Notes: generated by a model from the letters alone, not told the origin. 64,000 bases of DNA from Blastomussa wellsi (GCA_947652115.1 OX393564.1:3780098-3844097), one strand, 5' to 3'. Positions 50,366 through 61,719 are shown, counted from the stretch's first letter. Numbers and translations: made by a program.

Positions 50366-51124
50366 TAAGCGATTCTTGAACTTTCCAAATAATTTTATAG
50401 CATTTTGAGAGATAAAAGGTTGGCAAAAGTTGAGAAAACGACGAGCAATCTTACCTCTACTCCAAAAATCCTCTCGCTTTTATACAACAGTCTTCCACCA
50501 TGTTGGAAATTGACAAAAGAGTGCATTGCGGTCGTAGTGAGCACATCACCTGCAGCTGGATGGCGTCGTTTTTTCAAAGCTGACTTTTTTGTTTCAAAAG
50601 AGGTAAGAAAAAGCAGAAAATATCTTGTGTAAGGATAGTAGAGTAATAATCTGTTAATGTGTAATGTTTCGTTTGTGTGCCATGCTCCAATAATACTAGG
50701 GAAAACAAAACGAAAGCGACTCAAACTGCAGGAAAATTAAGCTCATTAACTTAATTGACAGTGATGGAGCAAATAGTTTTTCAGCCCTGCGAATTATAAG
50801 TTTGTTAACTATTTTCTCAACTTTCTCTTTCAAGCTGTCTTTCTCCTAATCAAGCTGTTTGGTAATCGAACTAAATAGTCAGTCGAACGATTGGATTGGT
50901 TTAATTGAACACAATCGAACCCAAAAAATTGCGAGAAAGCTGAGTTCGATTGTGTTCGAATCACACTGATCCATCCCAATCGAACTGATACAGAAGGCGA
51001 CAAACATCAAACCAAAAGAGGTTTGTTTGATCTTTGTTGTTACTAGAGCAGAGTAGAATCTGAAATGAAAGGCTGCCCTAACAAAGCAAATTGTACCTGA
51101 AGAGTGGATTCATATGGGTTATTG

Positions 51125-51327
51125 GCCAAGCTTGTTCGGTCAAGATGGCAGGATATTGACCAAGTTCTTTTTTTGTGCGAGACAGAAGCTATGTTCGGTC
51201 AAGATGGCGAGTTATTGACCAAATTCTTTCTTTTTTTTTTGCGAGACGGAAGCCAAGGTCAATAAACACAAAAATGAACAAGGCCAATAACCTGCCGCCT
51301 TGACTGAACAAGGTTGGTCAATAAAGG
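51125..51327. repeat. Direct and inverted gttcggtcaagatggc repeat
   Basis: gttcggtcaagatggc occurs twice in direct order (51137 and 51192) with ttattgacca following. It is inverted as gccttgactgaacaagg with ggtcaataa near 51295-51325. Fold-back element, non-coding. Confidence 0.6.
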
Positions 51328-51479
51328 ATTTGTGATATGACCTGCGAAGATGCCAAGCACAGCAAGTTTTGAGGGATCACGGGCTGTGATTTGTTTCATC
51401 TTGACCGCTTACAAAGCCAGTCATAATTTTAATAAGATAGATTATTATATGGCAAGTAAAATCCAAGTGTTTGCTTGAG

Positions 51480-51575
51480 CTGTACTGGGGAATATTGGTC
51501 CTCTGTTGTTTTTGTACTGACCTCACTGCGTTCAGTCCATACTTCCACAACCTCGGGCCAATATTCCCCAGTAGG
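51480..51575. repeat. Short fold-back repeat (actggggaatattgg)
   Basis: tactggggaatattgg (51483) is inverted as ccaatattccccagta (51560-51575) around a 60-bp core. Small palindromic repeat. Confidence 0.65.
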
Positions 51576-52106
51576 CCTGCTCAGTTAGAAAATGTAAGAG
51601 GTTAGTATTAACGCTGGAGTCGGACAGATGTTTGTGAGACCAGTGCTAATCAAAACTGTAATCAAAACCTAAAATTCTCTCTGACCTATAAAGCACAAAC
51701 TGTTGATGAACTATCATAAAAAGAAAACTGCAATCACCAAACTATTTGAACCCACAGAGCAATTGCATACTGTTCAAAGTCACATTACTCATGTACATGT
51801 ATCACAAATTGAGTCATTTTACATAATTTCACAGATCATGCAACAGCAATATTGGCAGGAAAATGAAACTGTTCACAACACAAAGTATGATGAATTACTG
51901 TAAGATGCACTTAACTTTGGATAAGCAGTGGTATAGACTGCTGGTGACTGACTGGGTTTTATTGAAACCACTTATCATAATTAATGATGTCTATTTCACC
52001 TTACCCAAACTTGTACATATACACGATATTTATATATTACTGTTATCTTGTGTTTTAAGGTCTGAGAATGACATTACTCTCAAGTGTGTAAAGAACATGA
52101 ACCTTG

Positions 52107-53192
52107 ATGGCTAAAGATTACACAAACTGCAGCAAGAGGTTCACTCAAACTGGCAACCTGGAAGATGCTGCATCAAGTGAATTATTTTCCTCAGATGGGA
52201 AAAGATTTAAATGCAAAGACTGTGGCAAGAGTTTTAATAATGTAAGGCACTTCAGGATGCACGAAAGAGTGCACACAGGAGAGAAGCCTTTTGAATGCAA
52301 CCAGTGTGGCAAGTGTTTTAACGAAGAAGGAAATTTAAAGCAACACACAAGAACGCACACAGGAGAGAAGCCTTTTGAATGTAATCAGTGTGGGAAGTGT
52401 TTTAATACAACAGGAAATTTAAAACAACACAGCAGAACACATACAGGAGAAAAGCCTTTCGAATGCAACCTGTGCGGCAAGCGTTTTAGTCATGCAGGGC
52501 GTCTAAATGAACATAAAAGAACACACACAGGGGAGAAGCCATTTGAATGTAACCAGTGTGGCAAGTGTTTTAATACGAAAGGAAATTTAAGGCAACATAG
52601 CAGAATACACACAGGAGAAAAGCCTTTTGAATGTAGCGAATGTGGCAAATGTTTTAATCACACAGGGCGTCTAAATGAACACAAAAGATCGCACACAGGA
52701 GAGAAGCCTTTTGAATGTAACCAGTGTGGCAAGTGTTTTAATCATACAGGGCGTCTCAATGAGCATAAAAGAGTACACACAGGAGAGAAGCCTTTTGAAT
52801 GCAGCCAATGTGGCAAGTGTTTTAGTCATGCAGGAAACCTGAACAAGCATAAGATAATACACAAAGGTGACAAGCCTTTCAAATGTAATCAATGTTGCAA
52901 GTGTTATAGGCAAAAAAGTACTTTAATGTGTCATATAAGAACACATACAGGGGAGAAGCCCTATGAATGTAATCAATGTGGCAAGTGTTTTTGTCATGCA
53001 GGAAACTTGAATAAGCATGCGAGGAACGTACATAAAGGTGAGAAGCATTTTGAAGTTAATCAGCCTGGCCATCTATACAATCAGAATGACGTTATAAGGC
53101 AACATCAAATGACATGCACAAATGAAAATAGCAACAGTGTCTTTAGCATCGCTGAACTTTTAAGCAACCTGAAAGAAATCAAACAGGAGTAG
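52107..53192 (+). CDS. C2H2 zinc-finger protein with ten fingers
   Basis: Single open frame. An in-frame TGA at 52098 sits just before the first ATG at 52107 (361 aa). Ten C2H2 fingers run from about residue 35 to 310, joined by Krueppel-type HTGEKPFEC linkers. Finger 8 to 9 uses HKGDKPFKC and finger 10 has a three-residue His spacing (HARNVH). An eleventh finger-like unit (KHFEVNQPGHLYNQ) has lost its cysteines. The tail is short and acidic. Expected to be a nuclear sequence-specific DNA-binding protein. Several fingers share the same helix (HTGRLNEH in 6 and 7, HAGRLNEH in 4; TTGNLKQH and TKGNLRQH in 3 and 5), so it grew by internal duplication. No KRAB, SCAN or BTB domain is present. It may have upstream non-coding exons. 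Confidence 0.85.
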   Translation: MAKDYTNCSKRFTQTGNLEDAASSELFSSDGKRFKCKDCGKSFNNVRHFRMHERVHTGEKPFECNQCGKCFNEEGNLKQHTRTHTGEKPFECNQCGKCFNTTGNLKQHSRTHTGEKPFECNLCGKRFSHAGRLNEHKRTHTGEKPFECNQCGKCFNTKGNLRQHSRIHTGEKPFECSECGKCFNHTGRLNEHKRSHTGEKPFECNQCGKCFNHTGRLNEHKRVHTGEKPFECSQCGKCFSHAGNLNKHKIIHKGDKPFKCNQCCKCYRQKSTLMCHIRTHTGEKPYECNQCGKCFCHAGNLNKHARNVHKGEKHFEVNQPGHLYNQNDVIRQHQMTCTNENSNSVFSIAELLSNLKEIKQE

Positions 53193-53721
53193 AACATAAT
53201 ATTTTGAATTGCTGGAACACATTTAGCCTTGTACATGTAGTTCCAGTAAAGTAATCATTCCCATAGCCTAATGCGCAACAATTTTATCGCTCAATATTTC
53301 CCACTTCCACATGATGATAACCCCTGATTTCAATTATTCCGTGTCTTATGTACAGTGTATGTCAAACATTAATGCAGTAACATGTTTTATTTTCAAATGG
53401 ATGCCGTCACCAAGTCACCTATTTCTTTTGTGACTAGGTATTACATACACGTAAGGCCTCAAAATGGATGCCGTGTCCCCCATGAATTTTATGAAGTTCC
53501 CTGGACATCTTTTGTGCCTGACACTCACACATCATGTAAGCATATTTGAATATATATTCTCTTGTGCTTAAAGCTTTTTTCCTTGGCGTGGGTATGCATG
53601 CTTTTCTGTTTTTTTTTTTAACTGTTTTGTTTCTGTTTGTTCTCAATACTCCGATTCCAGAAAAAACCGGAAGTAGCATGCAAGCGAGGCTAAATAGCCC
53701 TCGCGGGAAATTCGAAACAAC

Positions 53722-55823
53722 ATGGCGGACGAACAAGTTGACCTCTGCCCTGAGGATATTCCCGGTGCCTTCGTTAGTGAAGAACAAATAGGAAAATTAA
53801 CAGTGAGTCAGTTAAAATTCTGGTTGAAATGTCGTCGGATCAATCAAAGTGGCAATAAAAAGGAACTTTCGGAAAGGTAAGCTCGTGCATTTGTCTTCCT
53901 TTGCCATCCTTCCATCGCTTATAGCTTATAGCGGCCGGCCTTGTCATTGTTTATAGGGTTAAGAATCTGAACCAAATGAAAAACTTAAAAATCTACGACC
54001 CTGACCCAGAGAAGAGCTTTACTAAAGCTAAACTAGCAAGGTTGAAGCAAGAAAAGTCGGGAGTGACTTCTGAAGATGTAGACACCGAGAATGCAGCAAA
54101 CTACTTTGACAAGTTTCCAAACGATGATTCTGCTTTCACTACAGACTTCAGTCTTCTTCCCAACTTTGTTCCAAATGATACATTGGAACACCAAAAGAAC
54201 TGTGGAAAGAATACGAAAAAATCAGATGATGCCATTGTCGAGTTCGCAAGTTCTAAAGGCCTAAGAATGCTTCCATTTGTTCACGATGTCCAAGTCTCGA
54301 AAGACACATCAGGCGATCGCATATATCTCAGAGCGCTTTGCTGGGCTTCCTATCGAAAATCTGTCAAATACAAAGTAAGAATGGTAATTCATAAGAACAG
54401 CAAACCTAAAATTCTAGCCGCTGAGTGTGACAAAATATGCCCAGCCGGAAAAAGTGGCTGTTGCTGTCATGTTATGGCAGTTATCTGGAAGCTGGATGAA
54501 CTTTCCAGAAAAAATGAAGTTAAACAAGTGGATAACCGCAGCTATACCTCCAAGTAAAGGAAATGGGGAATTCCAGGGAAAAGGACTGTACAGCATACTC
54601 CTTTGATGTCACAGAAACTTTTCAAACCTCGACATACATCAGATATCCCAGGAAAAAAGCGAAGGGGCGTGGTTCCCACGCTTTTTGACCCCAGGCCATC
54701 GAAATTGCGTAAGTTTGACAAAGAATCTGTTGGAAAGTTGAAACAAAACTTACAAATAGTTAACCCAGCTGTCCCCTTTTCAAAAATGATTCCTGATGTG
54801 GGCGATATCGTGTTAATGAACACAATAGTAGGAGAAGTTGCCAAGGGTTCTGTACTTCATGTACAGCTTAAAGAGTGTGGAACAAACATGCAAGTCAATG
54901 TTAGTGGTACCTCTCTGCACTCTGTAAGTTCTGTTTCAAATTGTGAAAGAGAACCCAGTGATGTGGCTCAGGGAAGAGAGGAATTGAAACACCAGCAAGC
55001 AGCTGTTAGTCAGATAATATCACCAGTGAAAGAACACCCAGTCTCTCTTCATGAAATAAACAATCGTTGTGAGAGAATAAAGAGGAATCTTTTTAAAACT
55101 GAAGAGCAAATTGCTGAAATTGAGGCCCAAACAAGACCACAATCTGCCTGCCAAGAATGGTATAAACACAGGTTTGGCAGAGTGACAGCATCAAAGAGTT
55201 ACAGGGTTGGATGCAATCACAAAGCAGAAACGTCACCCTCCAAAATCATCAAAGAAGTGCTAAACTATAACAATGACTATCAATCACAGGCCATGAAAGA
55301 TGGCTTAAAGAATGAGCAACTGGTTATAGACAAGTACACTGAAATAATGCACCAACGGGGGCATACGCAAGTGAAAGTTGAAAAGTGTGGATTTTTTATT
55401 GAAAGGAAAACTGGAATTTTGGGTGCCTCCCCAGATGGTCTGGTGACTGACCCAAGTAGGAGCAATCCCTATGGAATCATTGAAGCCAAGAACATTCTTG
55501 TCAAGGATGGTGAGACCCTGAAAGATTCCCTTGTACGCAAATCTGTGTGCAAAATGTCTGAAATTGGTTTGAAAGTAAATAACAATCATATGTACTTTTA
55601 TCAAGTACAGCAACAACTGTTTGTTGTGAACAGAACTTGGGCAGTCCTAGCTATACTTGGTAGTAATGGATAATTTTTCAATGAGGAAATTGCCTTTCAG
55701 CCAGAATGGTGGAAGGAGAAGCAGAAGAACATAGAACATTTTTATTACAAGTACATTTTGTATGAGTTGGCTTATCCCAGAATCAGAGATTGTCTTACAA
55801 GATATGATTTTAACCGAAGTTAG
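53722..55823 (+). pseudogene. SAP-like / SWIM zinc finger / YqaJ-exonuclease gene with two in-frame stops
   Basis: Exon 1 is 53722-53876 (start MADEQVDLCPEDIPG, a SAP-like helix pair TVSQLKFWLKCRR) and exon 2 is 53957-55823, joined in phase 2. Exon 2 stays in one frame and encodes a SWIM-type finger (CPAGKSGCCCHV, about 54438), then a YqaJ/lambda-exonuclease-like core (CQEWYKHRFGRVTASKS; GASPDGLV; YGIIEAKN; YQVQQQLF; FYYKYILYELAYP), ending at TAG 55821. TAA codons interrupt it at 54555-54557 and 55671-55673, with no frameshift anywhere. YqaJ nucleases digest or trim DNA ends. Together with SWIM they occur in eukaryotic DNA transposons and in multicopy cnidarian genes. Interpreted as the accessory nuclease gene of a transposon facing the transposase at 56193. 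Either recent decay or sequence error could explain the stops. Confidence 0.8.
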
Positions 55824-56828
55824 AAGTCTGGCTTTGGTTAAAAACATAACTTGTAAGACCATCTCTCATATTGTGCATAGAATATACTGTATTCACTTTA
55901 CTCTGGTTATTTTGATTGGATGTAGCAATTGAGATGAAAATGATATATGTAAACCACTGGATGAATTATATGTCCATGAGAGCAACACCCAGGACAAGAA
56001 AATAGAACATGTAGCCATTTATGTCTGGAAATTTTAATTACCATTTAATAGTATCTTTGCTACTATTTTATCTAAAATTAAATTAAAGTTAATATTTCAA
56101 TAACCAAATATTCACTCATTAGTGATGATTGGATATATATTTTGTTTACAGTTACTTTTGAAATCAATTTAAAATCAAGAAGGTTACAAAATTTAGCAAG
56201 TTAAGGCAGGTTTCTGCCAGTTTACAAGCAGACAGCTTACTGCCCACAGTTGGTTAACAACACCATACAAACTTAATGGCAGAACACCATTATGTGCCAT
56301 CCCTTAATTCTTCTGATGGCTCTCTCGATGTGGATTCTTAAATTTGCAATCCTCATGGTTGCAAAACAGTCTTCCTTAGAAAATTGTTCTGATTTACTTT
56401 GCCGTTTAGGAGGGATGAAAAGTGTTACCTTCTTGCTTGCCAGTAAATCTTGTATATCGAATCCACGATCAGCCATGATCAAATCATTTTCATCCAACAA
56501 ATCAACAAAAGAACTGCTTGTTACAATCTCTCTATCAGAAATACTCCCTCCATAGAGATTACTGACAAATGTAATCCAGACATTGGGAGAAATCCCAACA
56601 AGGCCTTTGAAGGTGTTGTGTGACTTGTATTCAGAATAAAGTTCACTCTGCTTTTCCAGGTCTTCTGGTGTCTGGCATTTGATTTCAGTGCAGTCTATTA
56701 TACATCTTATATTTTCAAATTCACCCTTGAAAACTTCAGGTAGATGCTGCTTAATTTTTTCTTTGGAGGACCATATGGGCAAGCTCCCTAACATCAAATA
56801 CAGGAAATTGGCCCATCCCTGGTAGAAA

Positions 56829-57509
56829 TCCTATGTAGGATCCTGTTAGGATCCTAACAGAATCCTAACAGGATCCTGACCCAGGATCCTGTAGGATCCT
56901 ATGTAGGATCCTGTCTAAGATCCTATAGGATCCTGTAGGATCCTACAGGATCTTAGTCAGGATCTTGTAAGATCCTATAGGATCCTGTGTAAGATCCTAT
57001 AGGATCCTGTAGGATCCTAAATAAGATCCTGTAGGATCCTACAAGATCCTATAGGATCCTAATTAAGATCCTATTAAGGATCCTGGTGATTTTGTAGGAT
57101 CTTACACAGGATCCTGGTGATTTTATAGGATCTTATACAGGATCCTGGTGATTTTATAGGATCTTATACAGGATCCTCGTGATCTTGCAGGATCTTACAC
57201 AGGATCCTGGTGATTTTGTAGGATCTTACACAGGATCCTGGTGATTTTGTAGGATCTTACACAGGATCCTGGTGATTTTGTAGGATCTTACACAGGATCC
57301 TGGTGATTTTATAGGATCTTACACAGGATCCTGGTGATTTTGTAGGATCTTACACAGGATCCTGGTGATTTTGTAGGATCTTATACAGGAATCCTAGTAA
57401 TTTTGTAGGATCTTGCACAGGATCCTGGTAATTTTGAAGGATCTTGTACAGGATCCTGTTCATTTTGTGGGATCTTGTATATAAGGATCATGGTAAATTT
57501 GTAGGATTA
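56829..57509. repeat. GGATCC-rich satellite array, 31-bp units
   Basis: At 57076-57509 about 13-14 units of 31 bp (taggatcttacacaggatcc plus tggtgatttt) follow one another. At 56829-57075 a less regular block is made of AGGATCCT palindromes at roughly 10-20-bp spacing. Divergence is low in the middle units (57203-57360) and higher at both edges. The left edge directly abuts the catalytic exon of the transposase, where a ctaccag acceptor-like sequence marks the border. Confidence 0.9.
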
Positions 57510-58084
57510 GGCCCTAATGATGTACAGGGGATAATTATAACGTATTGTTTATAATAACGAGGACCAGGTATACAATCACTGAATGCTTATTTTTTTACTG
57601 ACCATTTATTATTTTCCAAAACAAACATTACAACATTTTCACTAACTTTTATATTTTTTTCGATAACATACTGATAAGCTAATAAGAATAGTAAAGTGGA
57701 AATTGAAAAACCATATAAATTTTACAGTGCAGACACTCAAACCGTGAACTCTTGACATTTATTTTTACATTTTTTGTTATGATTATCCAATGAGAGCTCT
57801 TGACTTAGACCAAAGGATTAGTGTTTGCAGCACCTATGAAAGCTAATTCTTCTGTTTGTATGAATGGCTAACACTGGGTAATGTTAAAAAAAATGTAAAG
57901 AAATGTCAAGTGTTCAAAGTTCAAGTGTCCAAACTGAAAACTGTTGATAAACAAGAGAAACCAAATCTACAATTTCTCACTGTCAAAATAATGAAAACTC
58001 TGACAAAATTTACAATGGTACAATACTAGAATACAGTCTAAATGACTTCATGAATCCATCTACAAAATGCAATTCAATCCCTAT

Positions 58085-58208
58085 CTGCAGGCAAAAATTT
58101 CCTAAAAATCTTCAATTTGTCCAAGCACTTCTGGTTCATAGAACTGCGAATTTCAGTCCAATTTTTTTCAAGAACTTTTTCGCTAAACTTGATCCGTATG
58201 CACTCTGC
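58085..58208 (-). CDS. Unassigned terminal-exon candidate inside the transposase gap
   Basis: On the minus strand a strong acceptor (ttatttcttttttacttgcag) precedes an open frame of about 40 residues (IRIKFSEKVLEKNWTEIRSS, then MNQKCLDKLKIFRKF) ending in TGA near 58085. Composition and the W...C pattern look coding. A distant resemblance to the end of BEN domains is possible but not claimed. It may be a host exon into which the transposon inserted, or an accessory transposon exon. Confidence 0.3.
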
Positions 58209-59020
58209 AAGTAAAAAAGAAATAAATTAGAATATTCCATCCATATATATCCACTTCAGCTATAAATGTCCACTGACAGCCACTTCCTTGCAATCAATCT
58301 GCTGAGAAACATACTTGAGATTGAAGTGGCTACTTGTTCTGAAATATTAAACCTAAAAGCAAGATCCCGCTCAAATAAACCAAGTCTTAAACGTGTTAAA
58401 AACAACCAAAATTCATCAATAGTTTGCAACTTTCTTGGGCAACCAACATTGCTTCCAGGAAACTGCTTTTGTTTTCCTGTAAGATATGGAAATTTATCTT
58501 CCAAACTGATAGAATTACTGTTATCACGTACATAACTGTAATATGTTAAGTTTGAGGCACTAGGCTCAACATATTTCCAAAATTCAAGTAAAGTTGCATA
58601 GTCAGGGAATCCAGTGTAAAATTTTATGTCTTCGCTGCAACCTGAAAATCTTTCTAGACCAAACTTGTAAATCCTTTCCTTACTTTTACTTTCTTGTAAT
58701 TCATGAAGCAGCCTTTCATTTTCCTTCTTCATTTCCTCTATCCAATCGTCAAGCGTTGGTGGCCCGAAAACAACAGAATCGTTTGTTTCATCCATAATTT
58801 CTATTTCCTGTTGTTTATTCTGATGGGTATTCGCTTCTGCTTTAGCGACCTCAGTTGCCTTCATCTGGACTTCAACCTTTCCGCTCTAAGCAGCGATTTT
58901 TCGTCCGCTTCTTTTGTCCATGAGAAAACTGACGGCACAGCTCCTGGTATTAATAAGCGCCTGTGTCCCGTCAGACTCGCTTTAAAATCAGTCGGTAAGA
59001 AGTGTTCGGAACAGCAAAAT

Positions 59021-59045
59021 TTGGTTCTAAACGGTTTAGAACCAA
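59021..59045. repeat. Perfect 25-bp palindrome
   Basis: TTGGTTCTAAAC, one G, then the exact inverse. Lies at the outer edge of the truncated THAP coding region and could be a transposase-binding or end sequence. Confidence 0.85.
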
Positions 59046-59390
59046 GACAAAATTACAAGGATTTGTATGGAGTCACTGAAGCATGAAAGGGCCAATATCT
59101 CGCCCCCAAATTGAAATAAGATGCTGATTTTTGGCAATTGGGCATTCTTCATCATGTACTTTCCGAAGATCTTAATGAATCCCATAATTTCAAAAATTTA
59201 AATATTTGTGACATCACACTTTACCACTCTATAGGAGTAAAACAATAAATTGCTATAAAAGAATATTTCATTCTTTAAAGGCCGCGGGTTTATTTTCGGC
59301 ATTGTACTGGCAACAGTTTTTGAACTGTGATAACTATCCACATAATAGGAGGAGGGGGGGAGGGGTGAGGTTGCAGTGGCCAAAACAGGT

Positions 59391-59664
59391 CAGGGTTTGT
59401 AGGGAAGTTTAGAATTTCATTTTTCAGGCCTGGAAAGTCATGGAATTTGAGTGTGGGTCATGGAAAGGCATGGAAAATTTTGTTTATTAAGAAAGTACAA
59501 AATCAATTAGTTTTTTTCATGAAGAAAATAGTAAAAATGTACTCAAAATGAAAGACGGTTTCCTAGAAAATGCTCAAATTTAGGACATGGAAAACTTGTA
59601 CAAGTCATGGAAAAGGTCATGGAAAGACATGGAATTTCAAAAGCTCAAAAGAGTACGAACCCTG
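59391..59664. mobile_element. Non-autonomous element (CAGGGTTYGT ends, 5-bp duplication)
   Basis: Ends CAGGGTTTGT and ACGAACCCTG are inverted. CAGGT flanks both sides (59386-59390 and 59665-59669). The interior repeats catggaaa and gtcatggaa phrases several times. Non-coding. Confidence 0.65.
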
Positions 59665-60050
59665 CAGGTGGTTACCATTATGATAGGAGCTCTAAGTGAT
59701 CATGCCCTCCCTCTCTGGATCACAAGTTAGGGTTTTACTGGATTAAAAAATACTCAGGTCTTGTCGCGCCCACAATATAAAGTATTCATATAAATTATTT
59801 TGGTTACTGGTCTTAAAATTGTGGTACTATCGGGGGTAGGAACTCCCATTGGATAGGGTATGGTTTTTGACCCCTCAGTCCTGAACAGGATATTTCATTC
59901 AAGCGCATCTCCTAAATACCGGTAATATTGTATGGATATTAAGGAGTCGTCCTAAACAGGGTAATGCTCATCAGTATTTGTTGCCCGTCAGTCAGCATTA
60001 TTTCAGGACAGGTTATTGGCACTATATTTCGTTTGTCTGACATTACTTTT

Positions 60051-60314
60051 TCTAAACCAATCTCATCCCCAGAGCCTGCTTTTCTTTTGATCAGCACCAA
60101 GAACATGGACTCTGGCCAGGACCGATTTTTCAAGCATGCACACATAGAGCATTGTTTTGATTCTCGGCCAATCAAATTAAGCGAAAAAGTTCTGAGTTTG
60201 CGCAGAATGGCCGGAAGTCCATGAACTGCAGACTTCTGGGATCGGTCCTGCCAGAGTATGTCAGTTCTTGGTGCTGACTAAAACAAAAGTGGGCTCTGGG
60301 GACGAGATTGGTCC
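60051..60314. mobile_element. MITE with ~75-bp inverted arms
   Basis: The left arm (ccaatctcatccccagagcc ... caggaccgat, 60057-60127) is inverted at the right (atcggtcctgccagag ... gggacgagattgg, 60240-60310). Overlapping open frames on both strands (59939-60224) are artefacts of this element. Confidence 0.7.
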
Positions 60315-60863
60315 TAAACAGTGGCACATCTATAGCCAAACATAGGTCAACTGCCTCCGTCCCGGGCCTTACACACAACTAAGAACTTTCAGATTCAAAT
60401 CATCGTCCATGATCGTTAATTCTCTAATCTTCCGTTCTTCGTCACTTAATCCAGTCCATGACTTTTGTTGTTTCTGGAGAGCTATCTTTCCTCTGCTCAA
60501 TTGCAATGTACCCGCAAACTTTAAGGGAGCTTTCAGTGCTCGCTGGCTAGTACGCCTAGTACCTCAGTAAACTTTGAACTGATAGCTGAGAAAATCACTC
60601 AACTGAGATTCAAACAACGCGATCAAATATCACTGTGTCATTAGATTCCAGCAGTTCGATCGGTTTGGGATTTCATCCATTCACGCAAGGCTTTCGTCAC
60701 GTGACGTGTTCATTGCGTGCATGCTTCGAGCTGACTTATCCCCAGTCGTCTCTCATGAGAAAAAGTAACAGGCGCGGGGGATGATGGGAAGGAGGCAGGA
60801 TCTCTTCACCGTTGGAATGAAAATCGCGCGTATGGCTTTCAAAACCTCTAGAAAGGCTAAAAA

Positions 60864-61711
60864 TAGCCTGCGTAGCTGGCGGGATTCGCGGCGAAGTGCT
60901 TTTGTTTTTGGAGAGGCCGTCGTCGGTGCGGCATGGCCGTGGAGAAATTGGTGGTGTCGATTTGAAATCCCACCTGCCCTAATGGATGGGTTTTTTGGAA
61001 GTACGCGTTCACCCGGTGAATGCGAATTTCGGATTGGCTGATAGTGGTGAAATGCCAATCAAATTTTAATTGATACTTCATCTTTCCCATGGAGAAAAAT
61101 ATCCGTGATCACTAACAACAAATCTGCGTTAAAATTTAATGGACGGGCCCGTTATCGCAAATATTCAATGCAAGTTGTCATAAACTTCACGGAAAATTTC
61201 AGCTCCGGTCCTTCCAGAGATAACATTTTGAGAGCTAAACATACGTATCGTGAAAGTAGTAATCCGCCAAAACATACCGCACCGACTAAAGTGTCAAATT
61301 CTACTAACAGCTACATGAAACTGTCAGGAACCCGTGGGAATCCGTGCAAACCTGCGAAGTCCTATGACCTCTAGACCTCCGAATAGCGCCATCACAAATA
61401 AATAGAAAGCAAAAAAGGGTCGGAAGACCGAATTAATGTCACGAACGTAGGATTAGTAATTAGTTTGCGGTTTTCAGGTTTGTTCGCACCACACAAACTT
61501 GTCATTAAACACATTACACCTCGCTCTCTGATTGGCTTATTTAATTAGATCACTGAAGGCGATAAAAGTGGGCGGCTAGCAAAACCCACTAAGCAATGAG
61601 GCAGGCGGGAAATTTCCACTCGCGCGGCTTCGCCGCTTGACCTCGTGGGCTTCGCCCGCGAATGCTGAGTGAGTAGCTTGCACCCTCAAATCCCGCCGGC
61701 TACGCAGGCTA
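60864..61711. mobile_element. 848-bp DNA transposon with 9-bp target duplication (Mutator-like)
   Basis: Begins TAGCCTGCGTAGCTGGCGGGATT and ends in the inverse (aatcccgccggctacgcaggcta). It is flanked by GGCTAAAAA (60855-60863) and GGATAAAAA (61712-61720), a 9-bp duplication with one change. The interior has a small hairpin cgcgcggcttcgccgc. An open frame at 61105-61374 has no transposase motif, so it is probably non-autonomous. Confidence 0.75.
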
Positions 61712-61719
61712 GGATAAAA

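Larger units (their letters stand above)
56193..59026 (-). pseudogene. THAP / DDE_4 transposase, fragmented
   Basis: Minus strand, from the right: a partial THAP domain (CCSEHF, GHRRLLIPGAVPSVF, 59026-58900) missing its first zinc ligands; a 1-nt shift; then 58862-58256 with a coiled-coil and an HTH region (RLGLFERDLAFRFNISEQVA); a 1.4-kb gap; then the catalytic part from about 56813 (WANFLYLMLGSLPIW, D in IIDCTEI, D in IMADRGFD, E in IHIERAIRRIKG). After KGWHI a second shift occurs near 56300. The next frame continues VLPLSLYGVVNQLW to the stop at 56193. The DDE_4 triad residues are all present, so the enzyme was intact before decay. The gap holds the 31-bp satellite and an exon-like piece. 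Convergent with the YqaJ gene. Confidence 0.8.

Noticed and set aside
52145..52913. Minus-strand frames opposite the zinc fingers
   Set aside because: Periodic shadows of the repeated finger sequence.
55280..55616. Minus-strand frames opposite the YqaJ gene
   Set aside because: Shadows of the real frame.
60753..61090. Overlapping frames on both strands near 60.9 kb
   Set aside because: They span the left end of the 848-bp transposon and show no domain.
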